A stretch of DNA of 64,000 bases, from positions 124,001 to 188,000 of the forward strand of contig NZ_BMXA01000001.1 of assembly GCF_014651515.1 (NCBI RefSeq), in the 5' to 3' direction. Positions 6,981 through 16,085 of the stretch are shown here, in pieces (the stretch's first letter is position 1; each line of letters begins with the position of its first letter). The notes under the pieces are model-generated. The model saw only the letters and a list, made by a program, of their open reading frames with translations, was not told where the DNA came from and searched no databases. Source of the stretch: Arenicella chitinivorans. Its GTDB lineage: Bacteria > Pseudomonadota > Gammaproteobacteria > Arenicellales > Arenicellaceae. The position numbers and the translations under genes are program-made.

Positions 6981-7661
6981 CGACTTTCTGGTAAGGAAGT
7001 TATCGAACCAAGCCATCCAGATGTGGGGGGAGTAGCGTTCGAAAATACAGCATTCGGCCCGTTGGTCGCGCGAACACGTCGCATTGTGCGCGTAGTCGAA
7101 GCCGTCATAAAACATCTTTTACTTAAGCCCCAGTTTTAGCGTCAACGGGTGGGTACGATCGGTTTTTCGATGGGTACCTGCAACACATTGAGGTGACTCG
7201 GTGCAACCGTCAATGTCGCTGGTCGCGACGCGGAGTGCGCGGCGAAGCCAAACGACTCGATTCTATGTTCGCGTGATTCTGAACCGCGTTTTGTTGGTGT
7301 TGCGCCATTACTCATGGGGGGGCTAGATGCGCGCATCACCACCGCAGTGCTTATGGCACCTAGGTACGGGCCTCTATTTTAAACTCGGACGCTCTCTAAC
7401 ATCGACAAAAAGCTCAAGCTGTATCGTCTAGGGAACGATAACGAGGTGGATAATCGTTTTAATCCTGACCACCTTGCAAAATCTTTGTCTAAAGCATCTC
7501 TGGTGACGGTGTTTCAGGGCGCTGGTATAGCATCCTGCTCCCAAGCCTTTACGCGGACAGTGCCATTTTTGTGTCAAGACCTTACCGCCGTAGACAGAGT
7601 CGCGATTCATCAGCGACCAAATCAAGAAATCGCGGACTTCGTCAATCAGAAACTGGAATGA
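6981..7661 (+). pseudogene. Alpha/beta-hydrolase pseudogene with three in-frame stops
   Basis: One reading frame keeps coding sense from 6981 to TGA 7659-7661 although it is cut by TAG 7137, TGA 7194 and TAA 7380. Its parts read in order like a serine hydrolase: a helix (RRIVRVVEAVIKHLLLKPQF), then RVGTIGFSMG, the nucleophile elbow G-x-S-x-G preceded by a strand, then FVGVAPLLMGGLDARITTAV and a C-terminal helix QEIADFVNQKL. The start is missing. Three different stop codons argue against programmed readthrough and for a dead gene. The product was probably a dienelactone-hydrolase-like or lipase-like enzyme. Confidence 0.6.
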
Positions 7662-7856
7662 GTGTGGTTAGATTCAATTTGTTTCGGGTGTAACTTTGGG
7701 GTTAGCTCGTGCTGTTTCGGGCACGCTTGTTAACCTCATGCGTTGGAAGGTTTGACAAAATGGTTCGCGTAATCAATGCTCGAGTACCGTCAAAATGAGC
7801 ACGCGTTATTTAAACGCCTCATTGCGGTGACCACCTGAGTCAGGAGGAATCACGAA

Positions 7857-9320
7857 GTGGCAAAAACAACGTTTTCTAGATTTGATTGTGTATGTATGTT
7901 TATCTTGGTCGTCTTGGCGACACCGGTCATCGCAAATGATGGGTTGCTGGCTTCGTCGAGTGACAGGCACCGTCTTTTCGTGCTTACGGATATCGGCGGA
8001 GATCCAGATGATCAAATGTCATTGGTCCGCCTGCTCACTTACTCAAATCACGTGGATATTGAAGGTTTGGTAGCGACTTCGACCGGCAAGAATAAGGACC
8101 AGGTCAACCCCGAAATTATTAAGAAGATTGTTGCCGCATACGGTGAGGTCGAACCCAATTTAAATTTACACGAACCGGGTTTTCCAAAAGCCGAAGTCTT
8201 GCTGAACCATGTTAGCCAAGGTTTGCCTGTGCACGACATGGCGGCGGTTGGAGAGGGCATGGACTCGCCGGGCTCAGAGCTTTTGATTGCGCAAGCCGAC
8301 CGGGAAGACAAACGGCCGCTGTGGGTCAACGTCTGGGGCGGACCCAATGTGCTCGCGCAGGCGCTTTGGAAGGTACGCGAAACGCGCAGCAAGGCTGAGT
8401 TGGCGCGGTTCGTTGCTAAACTTCGAGTTTATGCCATCTCTGATCAAGACAATAGTGGCCCTTGGATTCGCAAGCATTTTCCCAACCTTTTTTACATTGT
8501 GACGCCCGGCGTCAATGCGGGAGGTGGATTTCATCACGCGACTTGGATTGCCATTGGCGGTGATCGTTTTCATGGTCGCTTTTCAGGCGCGGACTTTTCC
8601 TTGGTGTCGAATGAATGGTTAGATAAACATGTGCGACAAAAAGGCCCCTTAGGTGCTGTATACCCGAGATGGAAGTTCATGATGGAGGGCGATACCCCAG
8701 CATTCCTAAACCTGTTGCAGCTTGGGCTAACGAATCCCGAATACCCCAACTGGGGCGGTTGGGGCGGTCGATATGAGTTGTACACGCCAAAGATGGAAAA
8801 GTGGTTCTTAGAGCCTGAAACGCGCCCAATTTGGACCAATGTGCAAGACGAAGTTCAAGGTGTAGACGGTGAATGGCACACCACTAATCACGCAACGATC
8901 TGGCGGTGGCGTGAGGCTTATCAAAATGATTTCGCGGCCAGAATGGATTGGACAATTAAACCCTATACGCAAGCCAACCATCCGCCTGTTGCGGTATTGG
9001 ATCATCCGAGTCGGCTACGCGCAACCTCCGGTCAGACAATTGACCTAAGTGCCACGGCGTCGCATGACCCAGATAACGATGCTTTGTCGTTTCATTGGTT
9101 TGTTTATGAAGAGCCGGGAACTCGCGCGATGTCGAGCTCCGACACGGGTATTAAACATGTTATTAACGGGTTTGATCAGGCCAAAGCAGAGATCAAAATT
9201 AAATCTGACCGCGTGATGCCGCCAGGCACCGGCACCATTCACGTTGTTTTGGCGGTAACAGATCACGGAACGCCACGTTTGACTCGGTATCAGCGTTTAA
9301 TTATCGACGTACTAGAGTGA
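7857..9320 (+). CDS. Secreted DUF1593 / nucleoside-hydrolase-like protein (Sde182 type)
   Basis: A GTG start follows AGGAGG at 7842-7847. The N-terminus has a signal peptide ending near VIANDGLLA. Residues 35-330 contain the nucleoside-hydrolase-like signature LTDIGGDPDDQMSLVRLL, where the paired Asp residues are the expected calcium ligands, and the conserved VWGGPNVLAQAL and ISDQDNSGPWI blocks typical of DUF1593. The last 110 residues form a PKD-like beta-sandwich (SHDPDNDALSFHWFVYEEPG) as in the cellulose-binding Sde182 protein of Saccharophagus. It is probably a periplasmic or secreted glycosidase acting on plant or algal glycosides. It appears intact, directly next to the decayed region. 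Confidence 0.88.
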   Translation: MAKTTFSRFDCVCMFILVVLATPVIANDGLLASSSDRHRLFVLTDIGGDPDDQMSLVRLLTYSNHVDIEGLVATSTGKNKDQVNPEIIKKIVAAYGEVEPNLNLHEPGFPKAEVLLNHVSQGLPVHDMAAVGEGMDSPGSELLIAQADREDKRPLWVNVWGGPNVLAQALWKVRETRSKAELARFVAKLRVYAISDQDNSGPWIRKHFPNLFYIVTPGVNAGGGFHHATWIAIGGDRFHGRFSGADFSLVSNEWLDKHVRQKGPLGAVYPRWKFMMEGDTPAFLNLLQLGLTNPEYPNWGGWGGRYELYTPKMEKWFLEPETRPIWTNVQDEVQGVDGEWHTTNHATIWRWREAYQNDFAARMDWTIKPYTQANHPPVAVLDHPSRLRATSGQTIDLSATASHDPDNDALSFHWFVYEEPGTRAMSSSDTGIKHVINGFDQAKAEIKIKSDRVMPPGTGTIHVVLAVTDHGTPRLTRYQRLIIDVLE

Positions 9321-9362
9321 GTCCCCGGGTTTTATTGCCCGAGCGTAGCCGCAGTCACCATA

Positions 9363-10022
9363 TTACCGGTCTGAAAAGGTAATGATGCGCACAGAGATGG
9401 TGTCGCCCCTCGAATTGATCTCGCTGAGTTGTGCAATAGATAGCGGGGTCGCCGAGAAAGCCACCCAGGCCGCGCCAGTGTGACTGACTGGCTGCAATTG
9501 GTAGCGCTGCATCAATTTAGATATGGCTTCATGGTCGGCAGTGCGCGCGAAAGTGATCTGGAGAGCCCGTTGCTCCGATATCAGTTCTCCAAGGTCTGGG
9601 TAGCTGGCTGGTCTGGACGGCAGCACTCGCTCGGGTTGGTGCTGGCGTGAGTACCAGTCGAGGAACAGCGTGGCGCAAAGTAACAGTGTTGCGGCGACCC
9701 CGCCAATCACTGACCACGTGCTGGATTCGCGTGGTGGCAGGAAACGGAGGTCGTCGTCAGACTCAGCTGCCAGTTCATCGATGTGCCGCAATAAATCCTG
9801 GAAATTCTCAGAACTGAGGTGCAAGGGCGTTGAGTTATTTCTGGCGTAGTCTTTGAGCGCTGCGCGTAAAAGTTGTTCGTCAGCCACCGATTCACGAAGC
9901 GGTCGACTGTCAGTAATTAGGCGTTCAAAGTTAGTGCGATTCTCGTCGCTTTGGTTGCCCGCCACATAGTCGAACACCGCCATTTCATTCAAGACGTTAT
10001 GCGGTTTGTTGTCGTCGGACAT
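9363..10022 (-). CDS. Anti-sigma factor, single-pass membrane
   Basis: The ATG at 10022 is preceded by GGGGGAAGC, so the longer frame upstream is rejected. The 219-residue protein has a helical cytoplasmic N-terminal domain (MAVFDYVAGNQSDENRTNFE, similar to the anti-sigma domain of RskA-type proteins), a transmembrane helix at about 103-121 (VIGGVAATLLLCATLFL), and a periplasmic domain with a repeated beta-alpha pattern. There is no HxxxCxxC zinc motif. It lies 132 bases downstream of the ECF sigma gene on the same strand and would hold that sigma factor at the membrane until a signal acts on the periplasmic part. Confidence 0.75.
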   Translation of the reverse strand: MSDDNKPHNVLNEMAVFDYVAGNQSDENRTNFERLITDSRPLRESVADEQLLRAALKDYARNNSTPLHLSSENFQDLLRHIDELAAESDDDLRFLPPRESSTWSVIGGVAATLLLCATLFLDWYSRQHQPERVLPSRPASYPDLGELISEQRALQITFARTADHEAISKLMQRYQLQPVSHTGAAWVAFSATPLSIAQLSEINSRGDTISVRIITFSDR

Positions 10023-10154
10023 AATGCTTCCCCCAGCCAATGATTGCAGTCTGCTGCGTAAGATCGCGTCACATTTGCGCACCCAAAGCGCGAGCACAGC
10101 GTCTCTCCCTAGGTGCTGAAAAACAGGGGAATGGTTCAATTGGCTCGTTTTATT

Positions 10155-10787
10155 TTAGACTTGCGTAGTGCACATCGTATTAGTTGAAAGCGCCATGATG
10201 CAGCTCTTTAAGTGTTTTCGCGCATAGAATAGGCGGGTTTTTACTGTATTCAGCGGGCAATCAAGCATGTCGGCGATTTCTTGTGTGTCATAGCCGTAGA
10301 AATAAGCAAGTTCAATAACGGTGCGGTGCGCGTCTGATAGGCTTGTCAGCGCTGCGTGCAGGGTGGCTTCGTTATCCGCCTTCTGTGTGGCTTGCTCGAG
10401 TGCATCACGCTGTGCCTGATCACCGACCACTTCGACCTCGCGGTCATCACTCGCCTGGTGGCGGTTTTCTTTACGGTTGTGTGCCATACGAATTCGTACC
10501 GCAATACCAAATATCCAGGTGGATACTTTGGATTCCCCACGAAACGTTGACGCTTTGTTCCAAACTGTGAGCATGACGTCGTTGTAAATTTCGCCAATAA
10601 GTTTGGTGTGCCAGCCCCCGCGCTGAAGCAGACCGCAGACAGGGGATTGGTAGCGGTTATACAATTCAGCCAGAGCACGCCGATCTCGCTGTAACGCGAT
10701 GAGGTCGATCAACTGCTTGTCGGGGATGCGGGCGCTGACACCCAAATTTGTGACATGAGATGCTTGTAAGGCGGCAGATGTAGTCAT
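10155..10787 (-). CDS. ECF RNA polymerase sigma factor
   Basis: The start ATG at 10787 has GGGGGTCGAG upstream. Region 2 (about residues 35-100) includes ALAELYNRYQSPVCGLL and EIYNDVMLTVWNKASTFRGE with the conserved STWIFGIAVR. Region 4 (about 145-200) ends with AYFYGYDTQEIADMLDCP followed by NTVKTRLFYARKHL, a normal helix-turn-helix for binding the -35 element. The length of 210 residues is standard. It is followed by its likely anti-sigma factor and stands divergent to the SARP-hydrolase gene, so that gene and the downstream signalling genes are candidate targets. Confidence 0.92.
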   Translation of the reverse strand: MTTSAALQASHVTNLGVSARIPDKQLIDLIALQRDRRALAELYNRYQSPVCGLLQRGGWHTKLIGEIYNDVMLTVWNKASTFRGESKVSTWIFGIAVRIRMAHNRKENRHQASDDREVEVVGDQAQRDALEQATQKADNEATLHAALTSLSDAHRTVIELAYFYGYDTQEIADMLDCPLNTVKTRLFYARKHLKSCIMALSTNTMCTTQV

Positions 10788-11050
10788 AACGCTCGACCCC
10801 CTGCAAAACACCACCGATCAAGCTCGTGCAGTGCTATGTATTGTGGTGTTTCTGGTTTAAGATCGAACATTCGCTTTCTCGTGAATTAAGCTCTCGGTTT
10901 TGAAGGTCGAGTCCAGCCTAAGTGGTTCGGAAAACGCCGTATTTAGCAGTCGACCCTGTGAATGACGCCATAGTAGGAATGGGGCGTTACATTGACCGTG
11001 GTAATGAGCGTGGTAATTGGTGTTTTTTGCGTGGTATTTGTAGGAGTTGG

Positions 11051-12652
11051 ATGGACAAGCGAATTGTGGTCAATGTATTGGGTGAGTTGACCCTGAGTCA
11101 TGATGGGCACGAGATAAACCTGCCCGCATCACGAAAAACCCGAGCACTATTAGCCTTTCTCTGTTTAACGGCGCGCCCACATCGTCGTGAACGGCTGTGT
11201 GAATTGCTGTGGGAAGTTCCAGACGATCCACGCGGCGCTCTGCGGTGGTCGCTGAGTAAGCTGCGCGGTGTGTTAAAAGGCAGCGTGGAGTCGCCGATCA
11301 TGGCAGATCGTGAACGCGTGCAGTTGGACATGGCACCGTTCGACCTTGACTTGAACCGTATCCGCGCCGAATTGACTGACGCTGCACGTGTTATCTCAGT
11401 AGCGCAATTGCGAGCATTCGCCAGCAGTCTCGAAGCAGAGTTATTAGACGGCTTAGATTTGCCCAATCAGCCGGTGTATCAGGCCTGGTTGGTGGCTGAG
11501 CGTGAGGAAGTGCGTCTCTTACGCTTGAATGCGTTGCGTCGACTGGCGATGCATACTGAAATTGAATTGGAAGAAGGTGCAAACTGGGCCCGACGTTGGC
11601 TGGCGCTGGAGCCATTTAGTGAAGATGCCGCCAAGGCGTATGTGAATATCTTGCGGCGTCTTGGCAAGCTAGAGCAAGCAGAACGCGTGGTTACTGAGTT
11701 TACAGCTCAGTTAAAACAAGCTGGTATTTCAACCACCACGGATTTCGACGATTATTTACAAGCACCGCCGCAGATATACAGCGAGCAACCAACGCGTGCA
11801 AAGTTGCGTCGCCAGAAAATTAACTTCTGCCAGACATCGGACGGTGTTCGAATCGCTTATGCCACGGTTGGTAGTGGTTCACCCATCGTTAAAGCTGCAA
11901 ACTGGCTGAATCACCTTGAGCTTGACTGGGATAGCCCGATTTGGGGCGACTTGTATCATGTGCTGGCTCGGGAGCGCGAGTTCATTCGGTATGACGAGCG
12001 CGGGAATGGTTTGTCAGACTGGGATGTGGACGAGATCTGTCAGGAGGTCTTTGTGCGCGATCTTGAGACTGTGGTTGATGAACTGGACTTGGAGCGTTTT
12101 CCTTTATTGGGCATTTCACAAGGTTGTGCGGTATCGATTGAATACGCAGTGCGCCACCCAGAGCGAGTTAGCGCACTGATTCTGATCTCGGGTTATGCCA
12201 GTGGCTGGCGGATCGGCGCGAGCCCGGAAGAACAAGAACGGCGCGAGGCGGTTATTACCTTGACCAAACACGGTTGGGGCGCAAAAAATGCTGCTTATCG
12301 GCATATCTTTTCACAGACGTTTATGCCCGATGCGAAACCGCAAGCCTTGGATTGGTTTGATGAGTTTCAGCGTCAGACCACCTCGCCAGAAAATGCGGTG
12401 CGTTTTCAACAAGCCTTTGGTGATATTGATGTGCGTGACCTGTTGTCGCAGGTGAACGTGCCCACCATCGTGTTTCACTCGCGCCATGATCAACGCATTT
12501 CGTTAGCGCAGGGGCGTGAATTGGCGATCGGCATTCCGAATGCTCGGTTTGTGCCACTGGAAAGCAATAATCATATTCTGTTGGGACATGAGCCGGCGTG
12601 GCAGGTCTGCGTAGACGAAATTGGCCGTTTCCTGGCTGAGCACAATTTGTAG
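11051..12652 (+). CDS. SARP/BTAD-type regulator fused to an alpha/beta hydrolase
   Basis: ATG 11051 has TAGGAG six bases upstream. Residues 1-90 form an OmpR-like winged helix (RKTRALLAFLCLTARPHRRE, then GALRWSLSKLRGVLKG). Residues 95-245 form a BTAD helical repeat domain. From about 258 an alpha/beta hydrolase begins (VRIAYATVGSGSPIVKA), with an oxyanion strand, nucleophile motif LLGISQGCAVS, aspartate in FHSRHDQRI and histidine in ESNNHILLGHE, so the triad is complete. Adenylate-cyclase-neighbour type regulators with this fusion are known in proteobacteria, but the effector is not. The protein may sense a ligand through the hydrolase domain and control the adjacent secreted-protein gene. 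Confidence 0.88.
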   Translation: MDKRIVVNVLGELTLSHDGHEINLPASRKTRALLAFLCLTARPHRRERLCELLWEVPDDPRGALRWSLSKLRGVLKGSVESPIMADRERVQLDMAPFDLDLNRIRAELTDAARVISVAQLRAFASSLEAELLDGLDLPNQPVYQAWLVAEREEVRLLRLNALRRLAMHTEIELEEGANWARRWLALEPFSEDAAKAYVNILRRLGKLEQAERVVTEFTAQLKQAGISTTTDFDDYLQAPPQIYSEQPTRAKLRRQKINFCQTSDGVRIAYATVGSGSPIVKAANWLNHLELDWDSPIWGDLYHVLAREREFIRYDERGNGLSDWDVDEICQEVFVRDLETVVDELDLERFPLLGISQGCAVSIEYAVRHPERVSALILISGYASGWRIGASPEEQERREAVITLTKHGWGAKNAAYRHIFSQTFMPDAKPQALDWFDEFQRQTTSPENAVRFQQAFGDIDVRDLLSQVNVPTIVFHSRHDQRISLAQGRELAIGIPNARFVPLESNNHILLGHEPAWQVCVDEIGRFLAEHNL

Positions 12653-12802
12653 TCTGAGCGAGCGTAGTTTGTGTGGTGCGACAGCGTAAACAATTGCGTC
12701 TGATCCCCGCATTGTGATAGCGTCAACGTGGTTGCGTAGGGCTCGGTCACACACGGTGTGAGCCGGAGTTGGTTATGAAAACACTATTAATGCCCAAACG
12801 CC

Positions 12803-15800
12803 ATGCGCCACTCGTTCCGATTTTTTTTCGTTAGCCTCTGTTCTGCTTGTCTGGTATTCAGCGTTACCGCATTTGCCGATGCGACTCGCTTAGTGCCGAT
12901 TATTACCTACCTTTTGCAAGACTCGCGGCTGGTATATCCGCCAGCGCCAGAATCGTGTCCTGACTCCAAAATCGGGGTCTGCTATGACATTGTCTATGTT
13001 CGTCAACCGCGCTTCGGTGACTTTCAAAATACCACCTGGCCCGAGGTGTTTCATCCTGGGCGCTTGGACCCAGGCGCTGATTTGGTGTTGCTACGCACAA
13101 ATGGTACAGAAGAAATCTTGATTGATTGTGAGGTCTGCAGTGTCACAGACCCCTTTGTTTCATTTGACGGTCAATGGGTGTTCTACAGTCTGTTTCATGA
13201 CCTAACGCAACTAAACTCTCAGCGCTCAGACCTGCCTCGACTTGGCGCAGATATCTATCGAATCAACTTAGCCAGTCGGCAAATCGAACAGCTTACCCAT
13301 GGCGAATTCACGCCGAATACTGGTAATGGTAACTGGGATGAGCGCAATCCGCTGGACCCCGCATCGTCGTTTAATCGACTCGGTTATGGCATCTTGAATT
13401 TGGGGCCAATGCCACTGCCGGGCAATAAACTGGTGTTTACCAGTAATCGCAACGGCTTTGTGCCGACCAAAGGTTTCAGTACGCCAACCATGCAGATGTT
13501 TGTGATGGATCTGGATGGTGCTAACGTGCACGCGATTGCGCCCATGACCATCGGCAGCGCGCTGCATCCGACCATTTTGAATGATGGACGAATCATGTTC
13601 TCGAGCTATGAGTCGCAAGGGATCCGTGACCGACGTTTATGGGGCGTGTGGACCATTGATCCAGATGGGCGAAACTGGGCGCCATTCGTCAGTGCCATGA
13701 CCTCGCCGAATGCATACCACTTCTTTACGCAGGTCTCCAGCGGGGAAGTGGTGGTGGAGCAGTATTACAACCTGAACAATAATGGCTTCGGTGCCTTATT
13801 TGCGTTGCCGGCGTCGCCACCAAATCCCAATCAACCCGCGTTTGGCAGTCCGTTTCCTAACTTGAACCCGGGCATCTTGCAGACAGTGAACGCTGCACAT
13901 GGACAAACCACATTTCGAGATTCGTTTACACCGCAGGGCTACTACGCGTTGACACCCATGACGCACCCTGGCGATTCTGCGGCACCCGAAGACCCCAATG
14001 GCGGCCCTCGGGTCGGAAAATTCACCCATCCGTCAGCCGCGCCGCACAATGATCTATTAGTCGCTTGGACACCCGGACCAGCGAACGATTTGAATCGACC
14101 GACCACGCTGCCGTACTACGATTCAGGCTTGTATGTGATTGACAGTATGCAGCCGGTAAACAGCCCGAGTGAATTGAAGTTAATCAAAAATGACCCGCGT
14201 TACAACGAGGCCTGGCCGCGTGCGGTGGTGCCGTGGCGCGATATTCACGGCGTCGATGAGCCCGCGAGTAAGCCTTGGTTGCCCAATGACGGTTCCGTTC
14301 ACGCCGAGCTGCCGGCAGGCACGGCGTACGGTTTGGTTGGATCGAGCAGCTTGTATAAGCGTGACACGTCGCCAGGCCGTGGTAGCAGTCAGTTTGATGG
14401 GCTGGATGCATTTAATACGTCGCAAAATGATCAGAGTAGTAATTGGTTCTGGCAGGGCGCAGATGCGGGCAAGTACACCAATTCGGATATCTGGGCAGTG
14501 CGCTTGCTCGCGATGGAGGCGATCACCGACCGGCGTTACGGCCCGAATAATTCACCGTCTAATCTGGCTGGCGATTTTTACAGTCATGCCAATGAGAAGC
14601 TGCGAATCCTTGGTGAGATACCGGTGCGAAAATTTGATCAAAGCGGGCAGCCAATTATGGATCCAGAAGGTAACCCCGATACTAGCTTTTTGGTCAAGTT
14701 GCCCGCGGATACGCCATTTACGTTTCAGACCATCGACCGGTACGGCATGGTATTGAATATGTCCCAAACTTGGCATCAGGTGCGCCCGGGTGAGCAGCGT
14801 AGTAACTGCGGTGGTTGTCATGCGCACTCGCAAATGCCATTGGATTTTGAACAAACCGCCGCTAGCAATTCAACGTATACGGTGCGAGATTTGTCGACCT
14901 CTACCCCCATCGTCACGGGCGACAATGCAGGCAATGTTGGTCTGAGTGAGGTGCCGACTGCGACCGTGAATGTCGAGTTCTATCAGGATATTCGCCCGAT
15001 TCTGCAGAACCACTGTATTGCGTGTCACAACGGCAGTCAGAACGCCGGGCAGCTGGTGCTGGACGACACCAGCAAGGAGTCTGGGACGCATGTGCCAAAT
15101 GATTATTATCGCCTGGCCAATGATTCGGGTGCGAAGTACGGATATCCACCAGTGATCCCGAACAAAAGTTGGCGACAATCCAATGCCAGTCGCTATATCC
15201 GGCGATTTCAGTCGCGCCGCAGTCTCTTAACCTGGAAGTTATTCGGAGCACGTCTGGATGGCTGGTCCAATGCCGATCATCCGACTGAATCGGTGCCGGG
15301 TGATGCATCCACCTTGCCAGCGGGAACTTCCGCCAATAATGCGGATCTGGATTTTGTAGCGAGTACGGCGCATCCGGCTGGTGGCATGACGAGCTTGAGC
15401 ATGGCGCAAAAGATGATGGTGGCACGCTGGATCGACTTAGGTGCCCCGATTGATGTGTCGGCTGCGAATGGACGGCATCTTGGTTGGATGGCTGACGATA
15501 ACCGGCCGACGCTAACGATTAGCCAGCCGCGGGCAAATGTGAACACTGTACCTGTCACGGCAATTGTGGTGGCAGTGGCCGACGCCTATACCGGGGTTGA
15601 TTTGGACACCTTTTCGGTAACAGCAGACTTTAGCGTCAATGGGTTTGCTGCTGGGTCAGAACTTAAAAACCTGTTCTCGCATCAGGGTGGTGGAGTGTAT
15701 CGCTTAACACTGGCATCGGCGTTACCGCAGAACCAACACGAGCGCCACATTTTTGCCGAAGTAAAAGACAATCAGGGTAATGTGACGCGTCAGGCAGTGC

Positions 15801-15820
15801 GGTTTTTTACCGCACCTTAA
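12803..15820 (+). CDS. Secreted HzsA-related protein with beta-propeller and two CxxCH haem motifs
   Basis: The 1,005-residue product starts with a signal peptide (FFFVSLCSACLVFSVTAFA). Residues 60-480 contain PD40/TolB-like blades such as PFVSFDGQWVFYSLF and PGNKLVFTSNRNGF. Two c-type haem sites follow: CGGCH at 669-673, and CIACH at 738-742 within DIRPILQNHCIACH, a spacing common in planctomycete-type cytochromes. This is the layout of proteins named after the hydrazine synthase alpha subunit. Outside anammox bacteria their role is unknown and probably redox. A better ribosome site (CGGAG) precedes an out-of-frame ATG at 12775; a T8 tract at 12821-12828 separates the two frames. Confidence 0.82.
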   Translation: MRHSFRFFFVSLCSACLVFSVTAFADATRLVPIITYLLQDSRLVYPPAPESCPDSKIGVCYDIVYVRQPRFGDFQNTTWPEVFHPGRLDPGADLVLLRTNGTEEILIDCEVCSVTDPFVSFDGQWVFYSLFHDLTQLNSQRSDLPRLGADIYRINLASRQIEQLTHGEFTPNTGNGNWDERNPLDPASSFNRLGYGILNLGPMPLPGNKLVFTSNRNGFVPTKGFSTPTMQMFVMDLDGANVHAIAPMTIGSALHPTILNDGRIMFSSYESQGIRDRRLWGVWTIDPDGRNWAPFVSAMTSPNAYHFFTQVSSGEVVVEQYYNLNNNGFGALFALPASPPNPNQPAFGSPFPNLNPGILQTVNAAHGQTTFRDSFTPQGYYALTPMTHPGDSAAPEDPNGGPRVGKFTHPSAAPHNDLLVAWTPGPANDLNRPTTLPYYDSGLYVIDSMQPVNSPSELKLIKNDPRYNEAWPRAVVPWRDIHGVDEPASKPWLPNDGSVHAELPAGTAYGLVGSSSLYKRDTSPGRGSSQFDGLDAFNTSQNDQSSNWFWQGADAGKYTNSDIWAVRLLAMEAITDRRYGPNNSPSNLAGDFYSHANEKLRILGEIPVRKFDQSGQPIMDPEGNPDTSFLVKLPADTPFTFQTIDRYGMVLNMSQTWHQVRPGEQRSNCGGCHAHSQMPLDFEQTAASNSTYTVRDLSTSTPIVTGDNAGNVGLSEVPTATVNVEFYQDIRPILQNHCIACHNGSQNAGQLVLDDTSKESGTHVPNDYYRLANDSGAKYGYPPVIPNKSWRQSNASRYIRRFQSRRSLLTWKLFGARLDGWSNADHPTESVPGDASTLPAGTSANNADLDFVASTAHPAGGMTSLSMAQKMMVARWIDLGAPIDVSAANGRHLGWMADDNRPTLTISQPRANVNTVPVTAIVVAVADAYTGVDLDTFSVTADFSVNGFAAGSELKNLFSHQGGGVYRLTLASALPQNQHERHIFAEVKDNQGNVTRQAVRFFTAP

Positions 15821-15868
15821 TGCACGTTCATCAAGCCCCTAGAGATATTGCGTCTTCAGTGAACAACA

Positions 15869-15891
15869 TTAGCGCTGGCTATCTGCGCTAA
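15869..15891 (+). terminator. Possible hairpin terminator after the HzsA-like gene
   Basis: TTAGCGC (15869-15875) and GCGCTAA (15885-15891) form a perfect 7-base stem with a 9-base loop, 49 bases after the stop codon at 15820. The following bases ATCTATTTATCC are AT-rich but not a clean T tract, so an intrinsic terminator is plausible rather than certain. The rest of the 265-base gap up to the FHA gene shows no other structure or gene that I can support. Confidence 0.4.
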
Positions 15892-16085
15892 ATCTATTTA
15901 TCCTTTGCTGCACAACTGTGCGTGTCACAGGTTCGGTCGTTGCTGGTGCTTCGACATTGCCCCCATGCAATGTTGGTGGCATGCCGGTTACCCGAGTCAT
16001 TGTGGTTCGCGCTCAGTAAGCGGTACGACAGCTCTCGCACCCAGGCTGTTCACCTTCAATCAGCACTTACTCGCAAACAAATACT

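Noticed and set aside
14190-14756. 188-residue ORF on the + strand inside the HzsA-like gene
   Set aside because: It is out of frame within a clearly coding gene with domain motifs; the peptide is Arg/Cys-rich shadow sequence.
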